From SVFI01 sp964519385 (GTDB lineage: Bacteria > Bacillota > Clostridia > Lachnospirales > Lachnospiraceae): 64,000 nt of DNA. The DNA lies in the NCBI GenBank assembly GCA_964519385.1, contig CAZFLR010000008.1:13086-77085 (forward strand), in the 5' to 3' direction. The position numbers were made by a program, and so were the translations under genes. A model generated the notes under the pieces. It made no database searches, was not told where the DNA came from, and saw only the letters and a list, made by a program, of their open reading frames with translations. Shown one piece after another: positions 27,001 to 34,668 of this stretch (within the stretch, counting starts at the first letter, position 1; each line of letters begins with the position of its first letter).

Positions 27001-28305
27001 GAGCTTCAGGGCGAAGAACGCGTGATTCACTCTTCCGCCATCAAGAAGGTAAGTTTTACGGAAGAAATGCGCAAGGAATACACCATTCTCTGCCCGCAGA
27101 TGTCACCATTCCACTTTGACATTCTTGAACCTGCCTTCCGTGTGTGCGGTTATAATTTTGAAGTTCTGCCTTCCGATAACCGTCACGCTGTTGAGACGGG
27201 ATTAAAATATGTAAACAACGATGCCTGCTATCCTTCTCTTATCGTGGTCGGTCAGATTATGGATGCACTGCTCTCAGGCAAATACGACCTGAACAAAACG
27301 GCTGTCGTTATGACGCAGACCGGAGGCGGCTGTCGTGCCACAAACTATATCGGCTTTATCCGCCGTGCGTTAGCAAAGGCTAATCTTGAGCACATTCCTG
27401 TCATCTCGCTCAACATGGGCGGACTGGAAACTAATCCGGGCTTCAAGCTGACTGCCAACCTTTTAATCCGCGCCGTTTATGGTGCAATTTTCGGTGATAT
27501 CATTATGAGATGTGTGTATCGCATGCGTCCGTATGAGCTCACTCCGGGAAGTGTCAATGCGGTCCACGATAAGTGGCGCACCAAATGTCAGCAGTTTGTA
27601 TCACGTAAGCATGTGTCCTTTGCGACCTTTAATCGCATGTGCAGACAGATGATTGCAGAATTTGATGCTGTTCCGATAAAAGAAGAACGCAAACCGCGCG
27701 TTGGTATTGTAGGCGAAATTCTTGTAAAATTCCTTCCTGCAGCCAATAATTATCTGGCTGAGCTTCTGGAAGCCGAAGGTGCCGAGCCTGTGTGTCCGGA
27801 TCTTCTGGATTTCATGTACTACTGCTTCTACAACCAAATTTATAAAGCAGACCGGCTTGGCATGTCAAAGAAAACGGCTCTCATCTGTAAGGCAGGAATT
27901 GCTGCCATGAATTTCATGCGCCGCTCTGCAGCCAAAGCATTGACAAAGTCCATACATTTCGACGCACCGTCCGACATATATGAGCTGGCGGAGGGAGCAA
28001 GTGACATAGTATCCCTCGGAAACCAGACCGGTGAAGGCTGGTTCCTGACGGCTGAAATGCTCGAGCTTATACACAACGGAGCAGCCAACATCGTATGTAC
28101 ACAGCCATTCGGCTGTCTTCCGAATCACGTAGTCGGAAAAGGCGTAATCAAGGAAATCCGCAAACGATTCCCTGCCGCCAACATTGTTGCCATCGACTAT
28201 GATCCGGGTGCCAGCGAGGTAAATCAGCTTAACCGAATCAAGCTTATGCTCTCAACGGCAAACAAAAATTTACAGTCTGAAAATATTGAAACCCCGAAGG
28301 CATAA
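24016..28305 (+). CDS. giant acyl-CoA dehydratase activase-related protein (two ASKHA domains plus DUF2229 and HgdB-like region)
   Basis: A 1429-aa multidomain protein. Two BadF/HgdC-type ATPase domains are clear: the first begins LGIDIGSTTVKIALL near residue 8, the second LGIDAGSTTTKVALIG near 320. Each has its own glycine-cysteine loop (CAGGTGSFIDQM; CSSGCGSFIETF) and iron-sulfur ligand region (CGVFAKSD; CTVFMNSK). The second half begins with CQGCTNHCRL (DUF2229) and has many conserved cysteines (SECYPAKL, NDACYPSL, QPFGCLPNHVVG), like the dehydratase subunit HgdB. In known two-component systems the activase drives ATP-dependent electron transfer into a dehydratase; here both halves seem fused. 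ATG 24016 is chosen because AGGA sits 11 bases upstream; ATG 24004 overlaps that site. It is the only clear plus-strand gene in the window. The substrate is unknown. Confidence 0.88.
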   Translation: MNMQHHTLGIDIGSTTVKIALLDPEQNILFSDYKRHFANIRETLLELVKDAYTQLGDLPVSPMITGSGGLALANCLEVPFTQEVIAVSTSLKKYAPQTDVAIELGGEDAKIIYFEGGNVEQRMNGICAGGTGSFIDQMASLLQTDASGLNEYAKGYQSLYTIAARCGVFAKSDIQPLINDGATKEDLSASIFQAVVNQTISGLACGKPIRGHVAFLGGPLFFLSELKEAFIRTLKLDDKHIISPENPHLFAAIGSALNAKEEVVFPLKEMINKLSSDIKMEFEVERMSPLFSTKTEYELFTTRHNSHKVRTAKLEKYKGNCYLGIDAGSTTTKVALIGEDGSLLYSFYSSNNGSPLNTAITAFKDIYSQLPSDAHIVHACSTGYGEALMKAAFLLDEGEVETVAHYYAAAFFSPDVDCILDIGGQDMKCIKIKNGTVDSVQLNEACSSGCGSFIETFAKSLNYSVEDFAKEALFAEHPIDLGTRCTVFMNSKVKQAQKEGASVADISAGLAYSVIKNALFKVIKVSSASELGKKIVVQGGTFYNDAVLRSFEKIAGCEAVRPDIAGIMGAFGAALIAKERFHEKEALTAHEIDAAPVTSTMLSIEKINSLEFTTRMAKCQGCTNHCRLTINQFTGGRQYISGNRCERGIGKEKNKNNVPNLYEYKLHRIFDYEPLTLDEASRGQVGIPRVLNMYENYPFWFTFFTELKYQVVLSPLSTHKIYELGIESIPSESECYPAKLAHGHISWLIKQGVPYIFYPALFYERDEVPGANNHYNCPIVTSYSENIKNNVEEIGRGDVRFHNPFLSFRDKDVIFKALEKEFPDIPKSEIYHAVEKAWDELENARYDMQKKGEETIAWLNENNKRGIVLAGRPYHIDPEINHGIPELINSYDIAVLTEDSVSHLGWPERPLIVSDQWMYHSRLYAAACYVRMTDNIDLIQLNSFGCGLDAVTTDQVNDILTASDKIYTCLKIDEVNNLGAARIRIRSLIAALHVKELQGEERVIHSSAIKKVSFTEEMRKEYTILCPQMSPFHFDILEPAFRVCGYNFEVLPSDNRHAVETGLKYVNNDACYPSLIVVGQIMDALLSGKYDLNKTAVVMTQTGGGCRATNYIGFIRRALAKANLEHIPVISLNMGGLETNPGFKLTANLLIRAVYGAIFGDIIMRCVYRMRPYELTPGSVNAVHDKWRTKCQQFVSRKHVSFATFNRMCRQMIAEFDAVPIKEERKPRVGIVGEILVKFLPAANNYLAELLEAEGAEPVCPDLLDFMYYCFYNQIYKADRLGMSKKTALICKAGIAAMNFMRRSAAKALTKSIHFDAPSDIYELAEGASDIVSLGNQTGEGWFLTAEMLELIHNGAANIVCTQPFGCLPNHVVGKGVIKEIRKRFPAANIVAIDYDPGASEVNQLNRIKLMLSTANKNLQSENIETPKA

Positions 28306-28318
28306 GCTTCGGGGTTTC
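28288..28318. terminator. bidirectional terminator between convergent activase and LRR genes
   Basis: A 12-bp perfect stem, GAAACCCCGAAG (28288-28299) with CTTCGGGGTTTC (28307-28318). The stop codon of the activase gene lies in the loop. The T-rich arms serve both strands, though neither has a long T run beyond the stem. Confidence 0.75.
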
Positions 28319-28326
28319 CTTCTGCT

Positions 28327-31203
28327 CTAATATTTCCCCTTAAATAATGCCTGATACGATTCCTTTTTTGCTTTCGGAACAACAAACCGAATTCCCTTTT
28401 TACACTTCTTAAAGGCTTTGTCTCCGATGGATGTCAGAGCCTTGGATTTCACACTTACCTTCTTGAGTGAATTACATTGAAAGAATGCATTCTTACCGAT
28501 AGCCTGTACTTTGGAAGGCACCGTAAGAGAGGTTATTTTTTCACAGTTTGAAAACGCGCCTGCGCCGATGGAGGTGACCGCTCCGCCGATTTTTACCGTC
28601 TTTAATTTTTTACAGTTATAAAATGTTTTTTTCTGTATGGATGTCAGTTTCGCCGGAAGTGTAATCTTAGCCAATTTCCTGCAGCCCGAAAATGCTCCCT
28701 GACCGAGCGAAAGAAGCTTGCATCCGCCTGCAAATGTACAGGCTTTCAGATTTTCATTTCCGGCAAATGCATAATTGCCGATTTCCAAAACGGTTCTCGG
28801 AATTTTGACCTTCGTCAATGCCGTGCAGCGGTAAAAAGCCCTTGCGCCGATTGTGATAAGACCTTCGTTCAGCTTTACTGTTTTGAGGGATTTACAATTT
28901 CTGAATGCATAATTGCCAATAGACTGAACCGTTGCCGGTACACTGAGAGATATCAGAGAAGAACAGCCGTCAAACGCCCTGTTTCCTATAGATATGATTC
29001 CATTATGCAAAATCACCTTTTGCAGATTTTTACAGTTAGCAAATGCCTGACTGCCTATTTTACTGATATCAGAAGAAAGTTCAATTTTTTTAATCTTGTC
29101 ATTATTTTTGAAAGCACAATCGTAAATTTCAGTAATACGATAGACTTTATCATCTATCTTTACCCAGTCAGGCAGCAGAATCTTCTCCCTGTCGGATTTG
29201 AGAAAACAGATTCCGAGTGTTCCGTCCGCTTTCTTTTTCACCTCATACTCCACACCGTTTATTTTCATTTGAATACTCTGATTTTCTTCCTCTCCCGCTG
29301 CGATAATATTCGGTTTATAGTAAAAACTAACCACCGTACTGCCATCCCCTGCAACCGTAATAAGCTGCGCATCCGGTGTGACATAACCCTCCACCTCTCC
29401 TGCCGGAATCGTCAATGTCGCATCCGTTGTTCCGAATCGTATTTCCTCTGCCGGATACGGAAAGCCCTTCTCATATGAAAAAGGGAGATATTCCGTCAGC
29501 GAGCCTGCCTGTGCATGCGGCTGATAAAAACGCCGAATCGTATACGGTGTATTTTCATTTGCCGTCCAGGTCGCATAAAGAGTCACTTTTCCGTTGTTCT
29601 CTGCGGTCAGATTATTGGCAGTCTCACCGTAGGTTCCGTTCTGACCTTTCCATCCCGAAAAGGTATATCCACTCTTTTTCGGTGTCGGAAGAAGCATCTC
29701 CCTGTCATAGACCGCCGACAGACTCTTAATTTTCACTTCATTGTTTTCCTCGGCAATCACGCCTCCGTCTGCATCCAGTATTACGGTATATTGATTTGCA
29801 ATCCATTTTGCATGCGCCGTCACATCTCTCACCGGTGTATAGCTTGTCCCCGCCTTTCCGATGTCCCAGCCGTCAAACTGATATCCTCTGCGCTCTGCCT
29901 CCGGAAGCTTAACTGAGGACGGACCCCATATGGCATGCATCGTCACAACGCCTCCGTCAACCGATGTCAGGCTTTTATAAGAAGCACCTGCTGCATAATC
30001 AACCCTTGTATTTTGGTTGAGTCCCCAGCCCTTAAAAACATACTGTGCCTGACTTCCGGCCTCATTTACAGTTCCTCCTCCGGCATCATAAGAAACCTTG
30101 TAAGCTTTTGAAAAACCATTCCCCTGCGTCGTGTACAACTGGTCAAAAATACAATTCTGTGATGACACCATTCCTCCGGTTGCTCCGTTACCGTTGTAAT
30201 TCACATTGTAGGCAGAAGGAATCAATGTAATGGTCTGCACCAGATTTCCGTTTGAAGCATTTGCCGTCGTTCCGATGCCGGCATTCATATATACATTCAC
30301 AAGCGCGAGCGGATAATGACGCACAGACGCTTCACTTTTAAGGAATCCCGCCGTATTTACGCTGTTATATATCACGCTTTCCGGATAGAACTTCCTCTCA
30401 AGCCCCGAACGAGATATGGTATTTTGAAACTGACTCTCAAAAAAACTGTGTCCCGTCTTAAAAGTGTCGGTCGGATTCCAAAACAGCGCATACGCATTTT
30501 TAGTCGTTGAATATGTCACATTTACGGTATAACCCGCCGGCTTATCAAAACCTATGACACTTCTGGCAAGATTATATGTACCATCCGTATCCTCAAACCG
30601 GTATAAATTAGAATGATTGCTGCCGGCAACATTGATATTACACCAGTTTCCCTGCACCGTCCGGGTCATTGTGACATTCTGCGTCTCACTTGTAGGTACC
30701 GTCGTGTCGATACCCGAAATCTTATGAGTGATGACCGCTGTATTCACTGCAACTCCCGCCATATTCAGTTTTACGATTTTGGTTGTCCAATAGCCGGAGG
30801 CAGTAGACGGATATGCTCTCGCATATGCCACAGGTTCATTTGCCCTGCTGAGTGCATACTCGTAAAACAGCAGTTCACTCTCCTCCTGCGTTCCCTCCTC
30901 CGTCACAAAAGTTGGCTGTACCAGCAGTGTATCCATCTGCAGAAGCTCTTGTCGTTCTTCCTCTGACATGTCCATGAGCCATGCGCCAATCTCCTGCCAT
31001 TCAGCCATACCAAGGTAGTGGTTAATCATCTCCTCCGATGCATTTCTCCAGTCAAGCTCCCAAAGACTCATATCGCACTTTAGCGGATACTCCTCCGTCC
31101 CTGTTACCGTTTCCGTTGCATGCACAGATAACGGCATCAGTAAAACAGCCAGCAAAATTGCCAACAAAAATCCATGCAGCCAATATTCAGTTTTTTTCTT
31201 CAT
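28327..31203 (-). CDS. BspA-like leucine-rich repeat surface protein with InlB-type repeats
   Basis: A 958-aa secreted protein. Residues 1-29 are a signal peptide (cleavage after VHA). The N-terminal 330 residues have no clear domain. About three Listeria-Bacteroides (InlB B) repeats follow, recognised by GYxFxGW and VTxHAxW patterns (GYQFDGWDIG, GYTFSGWKGQ, VTLYATWTAN). From about residue 690 come ten or more treponemal/BspA LRR_5 repeats of the form IGxxAFxxCxxL. No LPXTG or S-layer anchor is seen, so the protein may be released or bound non-covalently. Such proteins often mediate adhesion to host or other bacteria. A TetR-type inverted repeat sits 74 bases upstream of the start. Confidence 0.9.
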   Translation of the reverse strand: MKKKTEYWLHGFLLAILLAVLLMPLSVHATETVTGTEEYPLKCDMSLWELDWRNASEEMINHYLGMAEWQEIGAWLMDMSEEERQELLQMDTLLVQPTFVTEEGTQEESELLFYEYALSRANEPVAYARAYPSTASGYWTTKIVKLNMAGVAVNTAVITHKISGIDTTVPTSETQNVTMTRTVQGNWCNINVAGSNHSNLYRFEDTDGTYNLARSVIGFDKPAGYTVNVTYSTTKNAYALFWNPTDTFKTGHSFFESQFQNTISRSGLERKFYPESVIYNSVNTAGFLKSEASVRHYPLALVNVYMNAGIGTTANASNGNLVQTITLIPSAYNVNYNGNGATGGMVSSQNCIFDQLYTTQGNGFSKAYKVSYDAGGGTVNEAGSQAQYVFKGWGLNQNTRVDYAAGASYKSLTSVDGGVVTMHAIWGPSSVKLPEAERRGYQFDGWDIGKAGTSYTPVRDVTAHAKWIANQYTVILDADGGVIAEENNEVKIKSLSAVYDREMLLPTPKKSGYTFSGWKGQNGTYGETANNLTAENNGKVTLYATWTANENTPYTIRRFYQPHAQAGSLTEYLPFSYEKGFPYPAEEIRFGTTDATLTIPAGEVEGYVTPDAQLITVAGDGSTVVSFYYKPNIIAAGEEENQSIQMKINGVEYEVKKKADGTLGICFLKSDREKILLPDWVKIDDKVYRITEIYDCAFKNNDKIKKIELSSDISKIGSQAFANCKNLQKVILHNGIISIGNRAFDGCSSLISLSVPATVQSIGNYAFRNCKSLKTVKLNEGLITIGARAFYRCTALTKVKIPRTVLEIGNYAFAGNENLKACTFAGGCKLLSLGQGAFSGCRKLAKITLPAKLTSIQKKTFYNCKKLKTVKIGGAVTSIGAGAFSNCEKITSLTVPSKVQAIGKNAFFQCNSLKKVSVKSKALTSIGDKAFKKCKKGIRFVVPKAKKESYQALFKGKY

Positions 31204-31276
31204 TCACTTTTCCCTTTCTGTCTCTCAGACATTAAAATTGATTGGTTAACAGGTTACTCTTTTCCATGGAAATTTT

Positions 31277-31288
31277 GACCGAACGGTC
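31277..31288. promoter_or_regulatory. possible TetR-type operator upstream of the LRR gene
   Basis: GACCG-AA-CGGTC, a perfect 5-bp inverted repeat with 2-base spacer, within TTGACCGAACGGTCG. This matches the core commonly seen in TetR/AcrR operators. No TetR gene is in the window. Confidence 0.4.
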
Positions 31289-31354
31289 GTGATATATTTA
31301 TCATTTGAATTTGAGATAATGTCATTATATGTCGCTCTTTCAAAAAAAGCAAGT

Positions 31355-31386
31355 AAAAAGTGGACGTATATTTACGACCACTTTTT
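31355..31386 (-). terminator. terminator of the hybrid histidine kinase gene
   Basis: On the minus strand AAAAAGTGG-T-CGTA pairs with TACG-T-CCACTTTTT around an AATA loop (one T-T mismatch). It starts 11 bases past the kinase stop and ends in T runs. Confidence 0.8.
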
Positions 31387-31396
31387 CTCAGAAAAT

Positions 31397-33670
31397 TTAT
31401 TTAGTTTTCTTTTTGCAAATCAGCATCGTCTCCGTGTACTGTCCGCATATTCTTTCATACTGCTCATCAAAGAAGGATTGCAGGTCATATATTTCTTCCG
31501 GAAGACCGTTTTCAGTCATTTGTTCCATATGCTGTGCCATATCCGAAAGGCGAATCGCTCCGACCAGATACGCGCTGCTCTTAAAGCCGTGAATCTTCAT
31601 GTGATAACTCTTATAATCACCGTTCTGCAGGAAAAGTGACAATTCCTGCCTGATTGGAAGCTTTACAAAATCATCAAGCAGCTCCAGATAGAATTCTGCC
31701 GTTCCTCCGCAGCATGACAAAGCCGTTTCCTGATCTAATTCCGGCAGTTTTTCCGAAAGAAGCTTCAGCATCTGCTCCGGAGATACCTTCTTTTCCTCCT
31801 CCGCGCCGTCCTGCGTCTGTCCAAACACCTTTTCCTCCGGAAGGTGACGTAAAATCATGCTGTTTAGTTTTTCCGGAATAATCGGCTTTGTCAAAAAATC
31901 ATCAAAGCCCTCTGCCAGATATTTCTCCCTGTCACCGACAATGGCATTTGCCGTAAGCATAATCACCGGAACCCCTTCGCACAGCTTTTTATCACGCAGA
32001 ATACGGAAGGTTTCCACACCGTCAAGCCCCGGCATCATATGGTCCAGAAAAATCATATCAAAGCTTTCCTTCTCCAACAGGTCAAGACATGCCTGTCCGC
32101 TCTCTGCCTCTTCGATATACATCTGTGTTTCCTTCAGGAGCCCTTTAAACACCTTAAGATTGATTCTGTTGTCATCAACAACGAGAATGCGCGCATCCGG
32201 TGCCACGAACTTGTATTTACCGTGAAGCACACGCTCTGTGCTCACAAACCTCTCCCTGAAATTTCCAAGCGGCTCATAATTTACAATCTCCTGCACCAGT
32301 TTAAATGAAAACTCTGTTCCCTTCTCATATTCACTCACAATCTGCAATTCACTTCCCATAAGCTTCAGCAGTTGCTGCGTAATATTCATTCCAAGACCGG
32401 TTCCTTCAATTTCACGATTCCGTTCCGTATCCAAACGTTCAAAGGCATCATAAATCTTGTCAATGTCCTCTTTTTTGATCCCGATTCCGGTGTCTCTGAC
32501 CGTATAGGAAACAATCACATTTGTTCCATCCATACAGCCGTTAACAGAAAGTACCACTTTCCCTTTTTCCGTGTATTTCACTGCGTTTGACAAAAGATTT
32601 AACAAAACCTGACGGATGCGTTTATCATCTCCGAGGCAGACCGACGGAAGCGACGGATCAATTTCAAACTCCAGAGTCAGATTCTTCTCTTTTGCCTTGA
32701 CACTAATCATATTATAAAGGTCATTCAAAAGGCTTCCCATCTCATACTTTTGCAGAACAAGCTCCATTTTCCCCGACTCAATTTTGGAGGAATCCAGAAT
32801 TTCATTAATGATATTTAAAAGTACTCTCGAGGAATCTTTTACATCTGCTGCATATTTTCTGATATTCTCCTCGCCGCTTTCACGCAGAATCAGCTCGTTC
32901 ATACCTATTACCGCATTAATCGGGGTTCGTATCTCATGTGATACCCTTGCCAGAAACTGTGATTTTGCACGGTTTGCATTTTCCGCCTCCGTCTTTGCAA
33001 TTTCCAGCTCCTCCGACATTTGTGCACGCTCTATGCTTCCGCTGATAATACGGTAAATATTATTGCACACAACCATATATGCCACATAGATAAAGCATCT
33101 CGGCAAAATAAAAAACAGCATAAGGCTCGTCGCCGGATTCGGGTTAATCTCCGACAATACAAACTGTCCGCCCTGTGTCGTGCAGCTTGCAAGCGTATCC
33201 ACCGTCAGCAACGCCATATTCGCATCACACAGTCCGAAATAATAGCCGCCGTAGACAATAATTACTGTGCTTATAACCGCCGCCACACACACATGTCGCA
33301 TCACCTTCTTCGATGCATATAACGTAGCAAACAAAAAAGGCAGCAAGGTTACCAGAAGCACATGGTAGGTAATAAATACGCCTGCTATCGTAAACACTGC
33401 CATAATGCTGAAAAGAATGACATATTTTTTCATCCGGTTGGATGATGACATGTTTTTATCAACAATACACACAAGCAGATAGATGACGAGCGATGGCAGA
33501 TACGCACTCATCATAAGTTTCTGTTCCACAATAAATACATGAAGCAGATTCAACACAAATGCCAGTGTAAAAACAATCATTGATACAGCGAAACACTGCA
33601 TCATATATGTATTTGCTATTTGTTCCCGATTTTTTATATAGACGGAAATATCATCTGTCTTTTCTTTCAT
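31397..33670 (-). CDS. hybrid sensor histidine kinase with receiver and Hpt domains
   Basis: A 757-aa multi-step phosphorelay kinase. The N-terminus has about six membrane helices (residues 27-205) with little extracellular loop. HisKA holds the phospho-His245 in RVSHEIRTP. HATPase follows, with the N box NLLSNAVKYTEKG, G1 DTGIGI and G2 GTGLGM. The receiver (about 494-610) has Asp543 in FLDHMMPG. The Hpt domain has His694 in KIHGFKSSA. All four phosphotransfer sites are present. No cognate response regulator is adjacent, so the output partner must be elsewhere. It lies 24 bases past metA in the same direction and ends at a strong terminator. Confidence 0.93.
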   Translation of the reverse strand: MKEKTDDISVYIKNREQIANTYMMQCFAVSMIVFTLAFVLNLLHVFIVEQKLMMSAYLPSLVIYLLVCIVDKNMSSSNRMKKYVILFSIMAVFTIAGVFITYHVLLVTLLPFLFATLYASKKVMRHVCVAAVISTVIIVYGGYYFGLCDANMALLTVDTLASCTTQGGQFVLSEINPNPATSLMLFFILPRCFIYVAYMVVCNNIYRIISGSIERAQMSEELEIAKTEAENANRAKSQFLARVSHEIRTPINAVIGMNELILRESGEENIRKYAADVKDSSRVLLNIINEILDSSKIESGKMELVLQKYEMGSLLNDLYNMISVKAKEKNLTLEFEIDPSLPSVCLGDDKRIRQVLLNLLSNAVKYTEKGKVVLSVNGCMDGTNVIVSYTVRDTGIGIKKEDIDKIYDAFERLDTERNREIEGTGLGMNITQQLLKLMGSELQIVSEYEKGTEFSFKLVQEIVNYEPLGNFRERFVSTERVLHGKYKFVAPDARILVVDDNRINLKVFKGLLKETQMYIEEAESGQACLDLLEKESFDMIFLDHMMPGLDGVETFRILRDKKLCEGVPVIMLTANAIVGDREKYLAEGFDDFLTKPIIPEKLNSMILRHLPEEKVFGQTQDGAEEEKKVSPEQMLKLLSEKLPELDQETALSCCGGTAEFYLELLDDFVKLPIRQELSLFLQNGDYKSYHMKIHGFKSSAYLVGAIRLSDMAQHMEQMTENGLPEEIYDLQSFFDEQYERICGQYTETMLICKKKTK

Positions 33671-33694
33671 CTTGCAAACACTCCTATCAAGACT

Positions 33695-34600
33695 TTACCA
33701 CTCATACGGCGTAGCCTGATATACATAATAATTCAGCCAGTTACTGTACAAATTATTGCTGTGTGCACGCCACAGAAGATGTGGTCTCTGCATAGGGTCA
33801 TCGTTCGGAAAATAATTTTCAGGCATTTTAATCGGAAGCCCCTTTTCAAGGTCCCTTTCATACTCATTCTTCAATGTCACACGGTCATATTCCAGATGGC
33901 CCATGACAAAAATCTGTTTTCCGTCCGGTGTCATACAAAGTAAAACCCCCGCCTTATCGGACTCCGCCAGAACGACGAGCCGGTCATTTGCATGTATTTC
34001 CTCAGCCGAAACCGTGGTATGTCTGCTGTGAGGAGCCACAAAATAATCATCAAATCCCCTGACAAGCGGAACTTTCCGATTCATCACCTTATGCTCAAAA
34101 ACTCCGAACAGTTTTTCTTCCAGCCTGATTTTCTTAATTCCGAAATGATAATACAGGCCTGCCTGTGCTCCCCAGCAAATGTGAAATGTAGAGGTGACAT
34201 TTTCCTTGGACCACTCCATAATTTCACAGAGCTCGTTCCAGTAATCAACCTCCTCAAACTCCATCTGCTCCACGGGTGCCCCCGTAATAATCAAACCGTC
34301 ATACCGTTTGTCCTTTAATTCCCCAAACGTATTATAAAAGCGGTTGAGATGGTTTGCGGACGTATTGACCGACACATGTGTACTTGTCTTCATAAAATCA
34401 ATATCCACCTGAAGCGGTGTATTGGACAGTGCACGCAGAAGCTGAAGCTCCGTATCCTCCTTGAGGGGCATCAGATTTAATATACATATCTTAAGAGGCC
34501 GGATATCCTGTCCGAACGCTCTTTTTTCATCCATAACAAATATATTTTCATTTTCCAGTATCTCTTTTACCGGAAGATCGCTCTGTATTTTAATCGGCAT
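33695..34600 (-). CDS. metA: homoserine O-acetyltransferase (MetA family, acetyl-CoA type)
   Basis: A 301-aa enzyme that acylates homoserine in methionine synthesis. The catalytic cysteine is Cys142 in HICWGAQAG; the histidine is in FVAPHSRHT and the glutamate in GHLEYD. Residue 111 is glutamate (TGAPVE), whereas E. coli has glycine there; in this family Glu111 is linked to acetyl-CoA rather than succinyl-CoA use, so the product is probably O-acetylhomoserine. The ATG at 34600 is chosen over an upstream TTG because GAGG sits 9 bases before it. No SAM riboswitch precedes the gene. Confidence 0.94.
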   Translation of the reverse strand: MPIKIQSDLPVKEILENENIFVMDEKRAFGQDIRPLKICILNLMPLKEDTELQLLRALSNTPLQVDIDFMKTSTHVSVNTSANHLNRFYNTFGELKDKRYDGLIITGAPVEQMEFEEVDYWNELCEIMEWSKENVTSTFHICWGAQAGLYYHFGIKKIRLEEKLFGVFEHKVMNRKVPLVRGFDDYFVAPHSRHTTVSAEEIHANDRLVVLAESDKAGVLLCMTPDGKQIFVMGHLEYDRVTLKNEYERDLEKGLPIKMPENYFPNDDPMQRPHLLWRAHSNNLYSNWLNYYVYQATPYEW

Positions 34601-34638
34601 TTCTATCAACCTCGTTTTCTTTTTTACATTGTCTGATA

Positions 34639-34668
34639 ATCATAACACAGACTGCTGTTATATGTCTA
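34639..34668 (-). promoter_or_regulatory. probable metA promoter
   Basis: TAGACA (34663-34668), 18 bases, then TATGAT (34639-34644), overlapping the ligA stop. One mismatch in each hexamer. Confidence 0.45.

Noticed and set aside
34601..34657. SAM riboswitch or T-box before metA
   Set aside because: Only 57 bases lie between ligA and metA; a promoter fits but no riboswitch fold does.
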